From Halisarca cf. caerulea (Eukaryota; Porifera; Demospongiae; Chondrillida; Halisarcidae), in the NCBI GenBank assembly GCA_963170055.1, contig CAUJGJ010000441.1, positions 2,501 to 50,000 on the forward strand: 47,500 bases of DNA. Direction: 5' to 3'. The position numbers and the translations under genes were made by a program. The first letter of the stretch is position 1, and every line of letters begins with the position of its first letter. Of the stretch, positions 12,061 to 23,519 are shown piece by piece. The notes under the pieces are model-generated. The model was given only the letters and a program-made list of their open reading frames with translations. It had not been told where the DNA came from and ran no database searches.

Positions 12061-14522
12061 AACATACCTCAGCACCCAACTCACCACAGTACTGAACACC
12101 CTCAAAATAATTTATTTACTCCAAAGCTAACTTTACCAGACTATTTGCCACATCAGCCAACAGCCTCAGGGACATGTCACCAACTGAGTCTAGAAGTGTG
12201 CTTGAGCTATGACCATATATGAAAAGAAAATCTCAGAAGCCTGCAACCAGCATATCCCCACTGTCAGAATATCTTAAAGGTGTGGTTCACACCTCAAATC
12301 CGTTACAAGATTATAGGCACACGCATACTTCGTCACTCAATCAAGTGCAAACCTGCAAGCCAAAAACTTGCAAAACTTGCCCAGCTTGAGCAAGACCATC
12401 TAATTCAGACATCCATAAGGTCCTACGAATCTGAACTAATCAGATCCCACCACCACAACCCCAAAAACTTTTTTCGCCACCTCAAAAGTCTTTCAAATGG
12501 CAAATCTCCAATCCCCATCATTATGCCCAACTCTCAAGTGATCCACAAACCAACAGAATAAGCTACTATTTTCAGTAACTTCTTCAACTTCATATTCACG
12601 AGAAGCACCTTCATTCTCCCACCATTAATCCAATTACCTTCTCCCACCAACCAGCTTCACACCATAACAATGGATGAGTCGGACAAACTCCTACACAGGG
12701 GCATTATAGCGCTTTTTGGAAGTTTGGGATTACAGGCAACAAAGTTATGGAATTTGTGGAATTTGTCACATTTTACCTATACGTCATTACCAACAGAAGG
12801 TAAACACTGTAATACGTCATCAGTAGCGGGCGCTTACAGTGGTTTAGCGATAGCAGAATCTTTTGAATCTTATCGACTTTGAAAAGGCAAAAAGCCGTTT
12901 TGTGCCTTAAGTTTTGTTTAGGTATTTATAAAAGCACATCAATGTTTAGTCGCAATGTTCAAGCTACACTAGTACTGTCAAAAAGGGCCAGATACCGCCG
13001 ATATCCGGCGACCTTCCCACCTCGAATGATCGTTGCAGAATGCCGAATCAATGTAAGAAAGTGCTGTGACAGGTAACTGCACTATACTATCCAGGATATC
13101 CTAGATCACGAATGAAACACTAGCTAAAATCGGCAAAATGTTAGCAGGCTCAGTCTACTTTCTGACTTTGTGGTAATCGATTCATTGATTTCGCACGCAA
13201 GCCAGTGCCACTGTCTCTGAGTCTTAGTCGTCAAGTATGCCACTTTCGCCGCAGATATGACTATCAATGACAAGAATATAGGTATAGGAACTCACCGATA
13301 CTTGTTGAAACCATTTAATGAAAAATAGAACTTTCCGCACAACAAATTGCCGACCAGATCGATTGTTCACATAGTCGATAACATTGTAGGGCACTTATTT
13401 CCAATGTACCATACGAATTCAAATGCCCAATACTGATGACGCGCACCTTACGTCATCCTAAAATGGCGGATTGGAACCGTCCTGCCAATATATCGTGTTT
13501 TGGGGACGTGTAACCGGGACTTTTTCTGAACAACAAAAGAATCCAACGATTTAAAATACTTTTGTATACTTGTTTTTGCTGAGCAGGGATTATATGAGCA
13601 GGTTAGCCGAAGATATTACCATTTTAATTGTCATTTTTAGCCATTTTTACCCGCTAAAAGTACATTTTTCGTTATAACTATTTCAGTTGGAGTTATATGT
13701 TCTCCACTCAGCATCCATATCTTAAATGAACTTTACTCTTTCATCTCACGCCAGTTTCATCTCTTTGGGAGGCCGTCTACACGTCCCCAAATCGACGTTT
13801 AGAGAAAAAGTGTACCTTTTTCAAAATCATTTTTATACTTCTGCGTATGACACATGGGCCTGTTTTGTAGTTTATTGTTTCGATAAATAACATTAAAACA
13901 GTAAACAGTTGTAAAAATCGACGTACATTGTTGTTTGAGCTGTAAAATTTGATGTATATATTACCATTTCGAGCGGCGGCCATTTTCTTCCCCAGTCGAA
14001 AAGGGCTATAATGAGCCTGCGTAGTGCTATCCAACCTCGACCTTAGCAAGAGCCCTGGCTGCGAGACCTTAGCCCCTACATACTAAAAGAATGTGCAGCA
14101 TCCCTTGTCAGCTCAACCACTAAATTAGTTGACATCTCCCTACAAACCAGCTCCCACGCTGATGAATGGAACACATACATAATAATTCCCATACTCAAAG
14201 GTGGGGACCCATCCACTGTATCAAACTATCAACCTATCTCTTTACTATGTTTCCTCTCGAAGGTACTCAAAGCTGTAATTTTTAACAAACTCAATAATTT
14301 CATATGGCCACAAATCAACACCAATCAATTCGGTTTCCTCCGCAACCGCTCATGCTTAACCCAACTATTGACTTCATACTCAGAAGTATACACATCACTA
14401 GATGCCGGTATCTCCAGCTTTTGCATACTTGCATTTTAGAAAGGCATTCGACACTGTCCCCCATGCAGAACTCCTCCTCAAACTCTGGTTGTCAGGCATC
14501 ACAGGACCCATGTTGTTCTGGT
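12061..14522 (+). pseudogene. LINE ORF2 linker and partial reverse transcriptase, split by a MITE
   Basis: The linker between endonuclease and polymerase reads from about 12070 (HSIKCKPASQKLAKLAQLEQ, NPKNFFRHLKSLSNGKSP) to MDESDKLL at 12693. A family C MITE interrupts there. The frame resumes at 14022 with VLSNLDLSKSPGCETLAP, then LKGGDPSTVSNYQPISLL, the NQFGFLRNRSCLTQLL motif near 14325 and KAFDTVPHAELLLKLWLSG near 14440. The part carrying the catalytic YxDD motif is absent because the sequence is cut by a piggyBac at 14527. Frameshifts occur, for example near 14360 and 14435. Confidence 0.85.
12694..14021 (+). mobile_element. MITE family C, complete copy, inside LINE
   Basis: 1328 bp with ends CACAGGGGCATTATAGCGCT and, inverted, CGCAGGCTCATTATAGCCCT. 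TA is duplicated at 12692-12693 and 14022-14023. Removing it restores the LINE frame as LLVLSNLDL. This is the only copy in the window with both ends, and it has one 537-bp unit where copy 1 has two. It lacks the family A MITE present in copy 1. Short frames inside are not credible genes. Confidence 0.93.
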
Positions 14523-14526
14523 TTAA

Positions 14527-16665
14527 CCCTTCTTCTACGGTATGCCCAAAAGCGCCCAGAATTTACATAGCGCCTAACTACGGTACACCCAAAAGCGCCC
14601 ATGAAAAGGGAGGGAGATTTGAATGATCATTTTGTGCGCTACGTAGCGTCAATCCTAAATCTTCTTACATTATTAAAAATCCTAAAAATAGCTCTTTCTA
14701 AAAATAGTAGGATGATATAGGTGTACTATTAGAGGGAAGGCTCACAAAAGGGAGAAAGGTGAAAGCGTCACAGAGACGACATAAGGGTGCAGTACGTGCT
14801 TTGTAAACTATACTGCCTCGACTGTTTCAAGGCTCTTCAACCGACAGATTTGCACCGATAGATAGCAACATGGAACAGTAATTGTACATTTTGGAGAGTT
14901 ACACTGCAATCCGACGCCTTGTTTTTGTTCGTTGTTGTTTCTTCTTCTTTGCCCTTTAATTGTTCTTCTTTGACAATATCTCCAAAGGATGGTTGTATCG
15001 GTATGCATAAGGCTTCAGAAGGCCTTAGTACCTAAACAACTAAAACTCATACTACACGAAATCGATTGACAAAAAGAAGTTCTTTGCGCTGGTTTGCATA
15101 GGCAGATTTTCTGTCAAAACGTTCCGTAGTAGGTCAGAGGCGTGTTCCCACCTTGTATGACTACTGGAGCCAGCACCCACTACTTGGTGTCCCTGGAATC
15201 ACAAGTGGCATGAGCAGAAACAGGTTCCGGGATATACTGAAGAACCTCCATCTAAATGACAATAGCAAAATGCCAAGTTCTGGACAGCCCAACTACGACA
15301 GGCTTTATAAAGTGCGGCCTCTCCTAGAATCAGTGAGGAAAAACAACCAGAAGGCTTATACACCAACAAGGGAGGTATCTGTTGATGAGGCTATGGTTTT
15401 ATTCAAGGGAAGAAGCTCCATCAAGCAATATATGCCTATGAAGCCAACAAAAAGAGGCTACAAAGTGTGGTGTCTCTGTGACTCTGCGAACAGATACCTG
15501 TATGATTTTGACGTCTACACAGGGGCCAGTGTATCACAAAATGAGGATGGTGGTCTTGGAGCAAGGGTTGTTAAAACCATGGTGAAAGAATTGAAGGGGA
15601 AAGGATACCATGTGTACATGGACAACTTTTTTACCTCAGTGGCACTGGCTGAAGCTCTCATGGTGGACCAGACATTCGTCATCGGAACAGCACGATCAAA
15701 CAGGAAAAAATGGCCATCAAACTTGAAGAACTTGAAGGTGTTGCAAAAGACAATGCAAAGAGGAGATAGCAAGTCAGTACTTCTGCATGATGGGAAAATT
15801 GAGTGCCTCATTTGGAAGGACCACACAACAGTACCACTGATCAACACCATCACAGACTCTGCCAAGCACACAACAGTGAAGAGAACAAACAAAGATGGGT
15901 CTAGAACAGATGTGACATGCCCAGAGAGCATAAAACGCTACAACAAACACATGGGTGGGGTGGATCTGTTCGATTCGTGGAGAGAAACATACTCATGTTC
16001 CAGAAAATCAAAGAAATGGTGGCTGAGATTCTTCTATTTTCTGGTGGATGCAGCAGTAACAAAGCCTATATCTTATACAGAAACACTGCGGGTAATCCTC
16101 AACTAACCTTGAAGAATATTTTCCTTGACCTGTCAATGTCACTGCTTTCGTCTCATTACTCGAGAAAGCGACCAGCTCATCAGGACATCCCAGTGGCAAA
16201 GTGACTTCTCGAAAGACACTTCCCCGACAAAATGGAAACTCCTCTCCAGTGTTCAGTGTGTAGCGAGAGGAAGCGATCTCGAGTTTGTTGTCGTCAGTGC
16301 AACGCTGAATCTCCTGTTCCCCTCTGCTTAGCTCCCTGTTTCAAAATTTGGCACAGCCACTTCAATGTAACCAAAAATTGAAGAGACTCTGGATACGTGT
16401 TGGCATGGCGACCATTTTTATTCCGTAAACTAAACTATATTTGTGCCGCATACTTGCGTTTTGTCTTAACAATTGCGTTATTACTGTAGTTTTGTTAGTG
16501 TTATTATATGTATATACTAGACTATTTTGCTATAATATTTGGTACGTTCGCTATACTGTTCAAGCCCTATCGATTGATATAAAATTCGAACTGCTTGCGC
16601 AATTTTTCAATACAACGGTTTTCTAAGTATAAGAGCCACAAACGTGGTCTGTGGCCGTTAAGGGG
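14527..16665 (+). mobile_element. piggyBac-type transposon 1, 5'-truncated transposase
   Basis: 2139 bp bounded by TTAA (14523-14526 and 16666-16669), beginning CCCTTC and ending AAGGGG. Near the left end, CCCAAAAGCGCCC occurs twice (about 14546 and 14588), a subterminal repeat also found in the elements at 19960 and 34702. It carries a broken transposase at 15153-16381. The region 14600-15150 is non-coding; the N-terminal part of the transposase is missing there. Confidence 0.9.
15153..16381 (+). pseudogene. piggyBac transposase, lacks N-terminus, frameshifted
   Basis: The long open part (15153-16106) contains the piggyBac catalytic core with all three aspartates in context: SVDEAMVLFKGRSSIKQYMP (about residue 87), VYMDNFFTSVALAEAL and HMGGVDLFDSW. 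A frameshift near 16060 leads into AYILYRNTAGNPQL. An in-frame TGA at 16202-16204 is followed by a C-terminal cysteine-rich domain (CSVCSERKRSRVCCRQCN, then CLAPCF) ending at 16381. This domain binds transposon ends in known piggyBac proteins. The acidic N-terminus of roughly 150-200 residues is missing upstream of 15153, and the chosen ATG is internal. It is unlikely to be active. The relative at 42601 keeps its N-terminus. Confidence 0.92.
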
Positions 16666-16699
16666 TTAAATCTAAAGATAAAAATCTCTTTTACAATTA

Positions 16700-17115
16700 C
16701 GGGAAGATCTTCAGCTGAGCAGTGACTCCCCAGCATTGGCCTTGTTTGACTGCTTCAGGGGACAGACAACTCCTGATATTCTTGCGATGTTAAATAAGAA
16801 TAACATCCGTGTTGTACAGATACCATCTCACTGTACAGATTAGTTACAGCCCATTGGCATATCTTTGAACAAGCCTCTCTAAGACACATTGCTACATGCC
16901 TTCCAAACTTGGTATGCCAAAAAAGTAGAAGATCAGCTTAGCAGTAGAATCACTGTTGACCAAGTGCTAATTGACATGTCATAATCTTTGATGAACAACT
17001 AAAGTGCCAATTGGTTGATTTCAGCATGGTCCGAACTTGCCAACTGACCAGATGTGGCAGTGAATGGATTTGAAAAGGCAGGCATATATGATGCTGTGAA
17101 CCAAGTTCAATTGTA
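16700..17115 (+). pseudogene. pogo/Tigger DDE transposase, C-terminal remnant
   Basis: The frame reads ALFDCFRGQTTPDILAMLNK, then VVQIPSHCTD (stop) LQPIGISLNKP, FQTWYAKKVEDQL and finally ANWLISAWSEL and VNGFEKAGIYDAVNQ. The order FRGQTT, then IPxxCTDxLQP, then NKP and WY is typical of the last third of DDE domains of the pogo group. There are at least four in-frame stops. No terminal repeats were found, so this is an old fragment. The gypsy retrotransposon inserted just downstream. The sequence 16670-16700 between it and the piggyBac is unassigned. Confidence 0.8.
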
Positions 17116-17165
17116 ACTCTGCTGTGCAAATTGTAAACAGTGCTGTGTTGATTTGTGTTGATGAC

Positions 17166-17406
17166 TGTTGTGTATTTAGTGATGTGTTTTGATGAACTAG
17201 TGTTGTACCTTTATTGATTTCTATCTCGTGTTACTTCATGTTTTAGTTGTTTATCATGGTGTACCTGACATATGTGATGATGTTTGTCCCTCTATATAAA
17301 GGGAGTTCTGTGTTGCTGAGCCAGCCTGTATTCAGTTACTTTGTTGCTTTGAGATTTGAGATTGAATCTTATCGAACGTGTTAAAGTGTATGAGCGATAC
17401 ATAACA
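17166..17406 (+). repeat. 5' LTR of gypsy element
   Basis: 241 bp, starting TGTTGTG and ending CATAACA. By eye it differs from the 3' LTR at four positions, about 98% identity. A TATATAAA box lies at about 17293-17300. The sequence just after it (TATTGGCGATGAGG) is where the primer-binding site should be; the tRNA was not identified. Confidence 0.95.
17292..17300 (+). promoter_or_regulatory. TATA box in 5' LTR
   Basis: CTATATAAA lies about 106 bases before the LTR end. It is a likely core promoter for the element RNA. The same motif is in the 3' LTR at about 23224-23232. Confidence 0.6.
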
Positions 17407-17443
17407 TATTGGCGATGAGGATCTCTTGCTTGAACCCAGGCAG

Positions 17444-19895
17444 ATGACTCAAATTTTTGCTTTTAGGGAGTTTGATGAGGCCAAGGAGGATTGGTTATCC
17501 TAAACAGAAAGGCTACAGCAGTACTTTCTTACAAATGATGTTCCTGAAGAGAAGCAGTGTGCAGTATTGCTCAGTGGTTGTGGACCAACAACTTACCAGT
17601 TAATTCGGAACCTCACGGCTCCGGCAAAGCCAACAGCAAAGTCATTTGCAGATTTGGTGGCGCTCGTAAAGGAACATAAGAACCCTCGACCGTCAGTCAT
17701 AGTGAGACGATACGCAGGTATGTTATGTCCGAATCTAGCCAAAACACGGGCACTTTATGTTTTTCACGTTATGAATTTCATTACCACTGAATTGCGTGGG
17801 TTGGTCATGTGCCAGTAACGTGAATCAGCTTAGGAAGCTCCGCGACAAGCAAGGCTATCTATTGAGTTATCTTGGGTAAAAGGTCCAGACCCTACCCAAC
17901 TTTACACAGCACGTTTCGTTCACGAAATTCTAAGCGTTGGTTTTGGATAATAACGCTTTCTTTGGCAGGTTTGGGGTTCACCGACTTAAGTATGAACTAG
18001 ATATCTTCGAAGGGACGAATCCGATTTCAAGAGAAGTTGACAATGTTGTCTGAACTCCTTCGTTTACAATAACGGGTCTACGTAAGATCGTATGCTGAAG
18101 GTATAGTGCACGAAGATTGATTTAGCCTTGAGAGAAGCCTTTTCACGAGGCAAATTTCTTTGTGAAAGGTGGAGATCTCAGTAGATGGTGGTCATGACTA
18201 CAGAAATGTAAGGATTGATTTCTAAAGGTAAATCTAATTTTTCACCGCGTATACTTATTGCTTGTTCTGTTCGAATTATATATGCGTCACTACTTCTCGT
18301 CTTGTCCTGGCTGGAAAGCCACAAAATGCTGCAAATAACAGTCAAGCAATAGAATTTCGAATGTGTATGCGGTGAAAATCTACATATTGATCCTACGATT
18401 ACTTCAAACCCACTTTGTAAGGTTTAAAAGCCACCGTCTACATTTCCGCCTTTTCCACTAAAACTGTTTTATAGCACAACTCATGTACTGTTTGTGGGAT
18501 TGCATGTGATGTCACGTGACTTTCCTGAAGGAAGACAGCTTGCTCCACAAGAAAATTTCATCGAAAATCGCGGTGGTAGAAATCTCTGATTTTGAGTGTG
18601 AAACTTTGAGATATTGTTCCCAAAGGACCAAACCCCTAGAATCGAATTCAGGGTCGTTGTACGTTGAACTGTTTGCTTTATGTCCCAAGGATTGTAACTA
18701 CTCACCCTCAAATTTTGCATAAATCCTTGGACATAACAGCCATGCAGTGGAGCCTGAAGACCCTGAATTCGATTTAGTAAGTTCGGTACCTGTGTGTTCT
18801 TTTGAGGCTAGTTTTGTGTCCAAAAGCCTAAGTTTCTACCTCCGCGTTTTTGGATTTTCATGTTTTCGAGTATGGTCAGAAAAAACTGGTCATACGGCGT
18901 TTTGAGACTTTGCACAATATTCTAAAAGGCTCAGATGCAAAGTAGATATGTTTAAGATATAACACAAAGCGTTTTCTGGGCATCACTAATCGTGCGCATG
19001 GAAAAAAGACCTATTGATTTCACTTCTTCGATAGCGGCGGCCATTTTTGTTTATGTCCAAGATCGGACATAACATACCTGCGTATGCTTTCCATACACAG
19101 TAACAAAATGCAGGTGAAAACGTGGCAGAGTTTGTAGCAGATCTTAGAAGACTCTCAGACTACTGCAATTTTGGTGAAACACTGCAGGAAATGTTGCGCG
19201 ACAGGCTGGTGTGTGGAATTTAGGACCTGGCTTTACAAAGGCAGTTACTTGCAGAGGCAGATTTGACCTTTGACAAAGCTTTCACTCTCTGCCAAGCATA
19301 TGAGGCAGCAGAAAGGGATACTAAAGATATCCAGAATAGCCAGAGGAAGGCAATAACTCAAGCTTGTCCCATTAAACCAATACAGAAATTATCCTCACAA
19401 TTCACACCTGAATGCCATCGTTGTCTTGGGAAGCATCAGGCCAAAGAGTGTCCATTTCAGGAAGCTGTTTGTTATGGTTGTTCTAAGTGAGGACACATTT
19501 GGAAAGCTTGCAAAGCGAGAATGCAAAGCAAACAGAAAGAGGGGGTGCGATTTAAACAATCTGATAAGATTATAAGAGTGCACATAGTTGATGCACATGA
19601 AACTGCAACGGATACTTCTGTGTCATGTGATCCAACGGATACTTCCGTATCATGTGATTCTTACTCATTATTCCGAGTATCTGATCCCCAGAAAGCACCA
19701 ATATCTGTCACAATGACAATAGAAGGGATCAATGTTCCAATGGAACTAGATACCGGAGCAGCAGTTTCAGTGGTCAGTGAAACCACACTCAAGTCCCTAC
19801 CACAGACACTGGACTTGAAGCCTGTTGAGATAAATCTCAAAACCTATACTGGAGAAACAATTCCGACCATAGGTCAAACATTTGTGGAGGTATGA
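17444..19895 (+). pseudogene. gypsy gag-protease, interrupted
   Basis: Starts at ATG 17444 (MTQIFAFREFDEAKEDWLS) and has an in-frame TAA shortly after. The capsid-like part (FLTNDVPEEKQCAVLLSGCG, ALVKEHKNPRPSVIV) runs to a family A MITE at 17713. Removing that MITE with one TA keeps the same frame (VRRYAFHTQ), continuing through ENVAEFVADLRRLSDYC. Two CCHC zinc knuckles follow, CHRCLGKHQAKEC (about 19410) and CYGCSK-stop-GHIWKAC (about 19470). Next is a retroviral-type aspartic protease with the catalytic LDTGAAVSVVS near 19747. It is one continuous gag-protease frame broken by several stops. A piggyBac-type MITE at 19960 separates it from pol. Confidence 0.9.
17713..19082 (+). mobile_element. 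MITE family A, subfamily 3, inside gypsy gag
   Basis: 1370 bp with ends CGCAGGTATGTTATGTCCGA and, inverted, CGCAGGTATGTTATGTCCGA. TA is duplicated at 17711-17712 and 19083-19084. The right end can fold as TTATGTCC against GGACATAA. The inner repeat is a perfect 16-bp pair, AATCGAATTCAGGGTC at 18640-18655 with its complement at 18759-18774. Longest member of family A in the window. Confidence 0.93.
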
Positions 19896-19959
19896 GATGA
19901 GTATGAGAAGGTATGAGAGAGATAGTATGAGAATCAGCACCAAACAGAATTACGGTTAA

Positions 19960-21288
19960 GCCATTAACGCCAAGACGCCCAAAAGCGCCCGTGAATATTA
20001 TTACATAAGACGCCGAGACGCCCAAAAGCGCCCGTAAAAAGAGAGGGAAATTCAAACGCTCGTACTGATCGATAGGAACACGCTATAATTTCAAGTATGA
20101 CATCATTAGAAAGCCTAAAATAGGGCTTTCCAAAGATGGTAAGATGACATAGTGGTTCTGTTTATAATTTTCGAGATTCGAGCGCATACGAGAAGGCAAC
20201 GAGAAAATGTACGTGAACATGATAATTATACAATTCAAGTGTACTGAAATCAAAATAAAGTCATGGCAAGCTCTGGAAGTGGACTTCAAAACATCTTCTC
20301 TGCATCAGGTTTGGTTTGAAGAAAAGTTTGGCATTCCTCTCTGGTACTTTGAGACCTCTCTGGCTGACAGTGACTCTGTGGAGGAACTGGAAGTAAACAT
20401 CGATGACACAGAGATTTGGGAGGAAGTGTGCTTCAAGAAGCCTGCCTTGACTTGTCAGGACCATGTTTACCATGCAGTACTGGCAAGCATAACTGTAGAA
20501 GAGATGGCATGACACGTACAGCACATAGATCAGTAGCAAATAGCTCATGCTATGCAAGAACCAAGCACCTTAACAACTCCAGCAGTTCACAGGTCCCTCT
20601 GTTTGAAAGGAACCCACATGATAACAAGCCAAATGGATGAGAAGCGAGCTCTTGGGTTACATAATGGACTTTGGGATGGAGATTGCCCAGTTTGGTGACT
20701 TCTCCGGCCGAGAAAGACAGCAAGTGGGCATTCGCACAAGAAATGTTCTTTTCAGCCCATGACAGATGTAGATCGTCAGCAAGTCCAGTTCGAAGGCAGA
20801 GAGAGAGCGTGCGTAGGTTGAAAACAGCAGAGGAGACTGTCTAAAGTCGGCCAAGGAAGGCACACGACGGAAGCAACCTTCGGCTGTGACACGTGCGGAG
20901 AAAGTTACTGTTATGAGCACTTCTCAGGCACATCTCCCAACTAGGTCTGCGCAAATGAACAACAGCATGGAAATGTAGTGTTAGATCTTCCGTTTTCAAC
21001 AAATTAGCAATAGATAGACACTTACCTTTCCATTCGCGTTCGGTTTTATCTTCCTTGGTGTCGTTGAACTTGCCCTATTTCTTGCTCAAGCGACAAGGTC
21101 ACAAAGTCTACAGACAAAAGGCTTAAGAAAGCCTTTCGAAACAATTTAAGCAAAACTCGAAATACTTGAAAGATGACGAGTGCGAAGCTATCGTCGAATT
21201 TCGAACACCTTCCTTCTATGCGCTAACTTCCTGCTAAACCTCTCGGCGCACGAGGTAAGGTGGGCGCTTAATTACAGACCAAGGAGGG
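19960..21288 (+). mobile_element. piggyBac-type non-autonomous element inside gypsy pol
   Basis: 1329 bp bounded by TTAA (19956-19959 and 21289-21292). The left end carries two copies of CGCCCAAAAGCGCCCG (about 19978 and 20019) and the right end is AGGAGGG. A partner at 34702-36044 is in the opposite orientation. Inside, remnants of coding sequence shared by both copies are readable: an acidic stretch (DTEIWEEVCFKKP) and a CxxC piece (FGCDTCGESYC). This suggests a deletion derivative of a piggyBac-like gene. Removing it restores the gypsy frame (LIVVKGDGPSLLGRDWL). Confidence 0.9.
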
Positions 21289-23028
21289 TTAATAGTAGTC
21301 AAAGGAGATGGACCCAGTCTCCTTGGTAGAGACTGGCTGCACTATTTTAGACTAGATTGGCAGAAGTTGTGTGGAGTTGTATCATCCTCAAAGGTGGATG
21401 ATCTGCTCCAAGAGCATGCGCAGGTAGGCTATGTCCGATTTAAGGACATAACAACAAAATGGTGGACGCTATCTAAGCATTATTACAAACCCCCCTGATT
21501 TTAAGCGTAACAAGATATACAGTTCTGAAATATGCCTATACAAGATCAAGAACATATCTAATTTGTACCTGAGCAGACTAAAGGGTTATAAAGTAACTTA
21601 AAGATTGTCTTTGTGGACCTTTCGTCAGGCCTACGTGAAACACAAAGATGTGAAATTCCAGTTGTAGAAATCGAGGGTTTTGCACAAAAAAATAGGATTA
21701 AAATGTAGAACAAAGTATAAACTTACTAAATCGAAAAATGAAAATCGCTGCTCCGTTTCACAACTTTTATGTCCAAGGTTATCCAAAAGAAATACACCCG
21801 TCCGGCCGAGATGGTCCGGCCACAAACCGTCGGACATAAAACGAATGGAACAACGCAGGAAAATTCATTTTTCAATTCTGAGGGTTTGGTCCTTTAGGAA
21901 CAATCTCTGAAAGTTTCGATACCAAAACCTAGAACTTCCACAACCGGAATTTTGATTGAAATATTCTTGTGGAGTCATCTTCCTTCTTCGTCGAATATCA
22001 CATGCAGTCACGTGGTTTGATTAGTCTATGTCATACCAAACAAGCCTGCGAGAGCTCACTGGTAGAAAAGCCACTGAGTTAGCTTTTTTCAACGAACGAA
22101 TTTGTCTGTGAGGTAAATCAACGAAATTAGCAATGGAAGAAGCCTTTGGAAAGGCTTTCGTCTGATCAAACTTTTGTTCAAGGCGTTTAGTCGGCGATTT
22201 CATGTGACCATCGCGTGAAATTCCTTCTAATGTAAACAAAGTAATTGCTATGTAAATAATCGTTCTGTACATAAACAATCCTCCCTGTTTTCGGACATAA
22301 CAATACCTGCGTGCTGAGTTGTTCACGGAAGAGCTTGGAGTCTTACGCAAACAATAACAGACATTGTCATTCCTTCTGATGCTGAACCAATTTTCTGTCG
22401 AGCGAGACCTGTTCCACATGCTTTAAGAGAGAAAATAGAACAGGAATTAACTCGGTTGCAAGATGCATCTGTTATTGAGCCAATAGAGCATTCAAATTGG
22501 GCCACACCTGTAGTTCCAGTGATGAAGCCAGATGGTAGTGTATGAATTTGCGGAGATTACCGCGTAACAGTCAATAAAGTAGCCAAAATGAGTACCTATC
22601 CGCTACCTCGAATAGAAGATTTGTTTGCTTCACTTGCTGGGGGAAAGCAGTTCACTAAGTTAGATGTCGCCCATGCCTATCTACAGATACCTTTGTCTGA
22701 AGCATCTCGCCAGTACACCACCATCAACACTCATAAGGGTCTTTTCCGTTATAATCGAATGCCATTTGGAATCTCCTCAGCTCCATCAATATTCCAGAAA
22801 ACAATGGAAAAGATTCTGCAGGGAGTACCTCGCACATCCGTGTACATTGATGACATCTTAGTCACTTGTAGCACAACAGAAGAGCATCTAGGAACTCTTA
22901 AAACTGTTTTGTCATGGTTGCAACAAGCAGGCCTAAAACTGAAGAGGAATAAATGTTCGTTCTTTGCTACATCAATTGAATTTTTGGGTCATATTATTCA
23001 CCATCGGCAGTACCCACCTCTACAGTGA
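21289..23028 (+). pseudogene. gypsy reverse transcriptase, truncated
   Basis: After the TTAA element the frame gives LIVVKGDGPSLLGRDWLHYF, the protease-polymerase linker. It runs to EHA, where a family A MITE interrupts at 21419, and resumes with ELFTEELGVL. A frameshift near 22350 leads to FCRARPVPHALREKIEQEL and ATPVVPVMKPDGSV, with one in-frame stop. Then come YPLPRIEDLFASLAGGKQFT, FTKLDVAHAYLQIPL (motif A), PFGISSAPSIFQ (motif B) and the catalytic VYIDDILV at about 22840-22863. The frame stops at 23028 just after LGHIIHH, so thumb, RNase H and integrase are missing. This is a typical gypsy polymerase in order and motifs. Confidence 0.93.
21419..22311 (+). mobile_element. MITE family A, subfamily 2, second copy, TG target duplication
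   Basis: 893 bp, close relative of 3603-4493. The ends are CGCAGGTAGGCTATGTCCGA and, inverted, CGCAGGTATTGTTATGTCCG. TG is duplicated at 21417-21418 and 22312-22313. Precise removal with one TG restores the gypsy frame QEHAELFTEE, so TG and not TA was the target here. The inner arms (AATCGAAAAATGAA near 21729 and AATTCATTTTTCAATT near 21864) still pair. Confidence 0.93.
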
Positions 23029-23098
23029 GGTGATCAACCAGGAATAGGCATCCACCAGAGCGGCTCCAAATATCCTGGAACTAAGATTGGAAGAGAAC
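23029..23098 (+). other. gypsy 3' coding tail and polypurine tract
   Basis: Between the broken reverse transcriptase and the 3' LTR, one frame reads VRRSTRNRHPPERLQIS, which resembles the extreme C-terminus of gypsy integrases. This places the deletion between the RT palm and the integrase end. The purine-rich GGAAGAGAA just before 23099 is the likely polypurine tract priming plus-strand synthesis. Confidence 0.65.
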
Positions 23099-23339
23099 TG
23101 TTGTGTATTTAGTGATGTGTTTTGATGAACTAGTGTTGTACCTTTATTGATTTCTATCTCGTGTTGCTTCATGTTTTAGTTGTTTATCATGGTGTACCTG
23201 ACATATGTGATGATGTTTGTCCCTCTATATAAAGGGGGTTCTGTGTTGCTGAGCCAGCCTGTATTTAGTTACTTTGTTGCTTTGAGATTTGAGATTGAAT
23301 CTTATTGAACGTGTTAAAGTGTATGAGCGATACATAACA
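23099..23339 (+). repeat. 3' LTR of gypsy element
   Basis: 241 bp, same length and ends as the 5' LTR, with four differences counted by eye. Followed by the ATGAC target duplication. Confidence 0.95.
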
Positions 23340-23519
23340 ATGACCAAGTTCATTGAATTATTTCATGTTCACTTTTAATCTAATTATACATGCACAACAC
23401 GAAATGTGCCATGATTGAAGTGTTACTTAACCAATTTAGTTTAATAATAATACTATAAACATTACAGATTAAGTATACGTGAATACAATAGTATAAAAGG
23501 TTGCTTAAAAGTGTCATAA

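Larger units (their letters stand above)
8700..14522 (+). mobile_element. CR1/L2-like LINE retrotransposon, decayed and split by three MITEs
   Basis: In order on the + strand it holds an ORF1 with a PHD-like zinc finger, an apurinic-type endonuclease and the first part of a reverse transcriptase. This order is typical of CR1/L2/Jockey-group LINEs. Insertions at 9468-10228, 11201-11930 and 12694-14021 divide it. Taking them out with one copy of the target dinucleotide rejoins the protein at the last two sites, and plausibly at the first. The 3' part is cut off by a piggyBac at 14527 and I did not recognise LINE sequence beyond it. Many stops and frameshifts show it is dead. The start near 8700 is approximate. 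Confidence 0.85.
17166..23339 (+). mobile_element. Ty3/gypsy-like LTR retrotransposon with three nested insertions
   Basis: Two 241-bp LTRs bound it (17166-17406 and 23099-23339), flanked by the 5-bp duplication ATGAC (17161-17165 and 23340-23344). Without the insertions at 17713-19082, 19960-21288 and 21419-22311 and their duplicated targets it is about 2.57 kb. That is far shorter than a complete gypsy element. It keeps gag, protease and part of the reverse transcriptase, then jumps to a short tail resembling the end of an integrase. RNase H and the integrase core are missing, so it could only have moved with help in trans. Confidence 0.95.

Noticed and set aside
16670..16700. Continuation of the LINE after the piggyBac
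   Set aside because: One TTAA allows an in-frame join (FWFKS), but the following residues do not resemble the next LINE motif.
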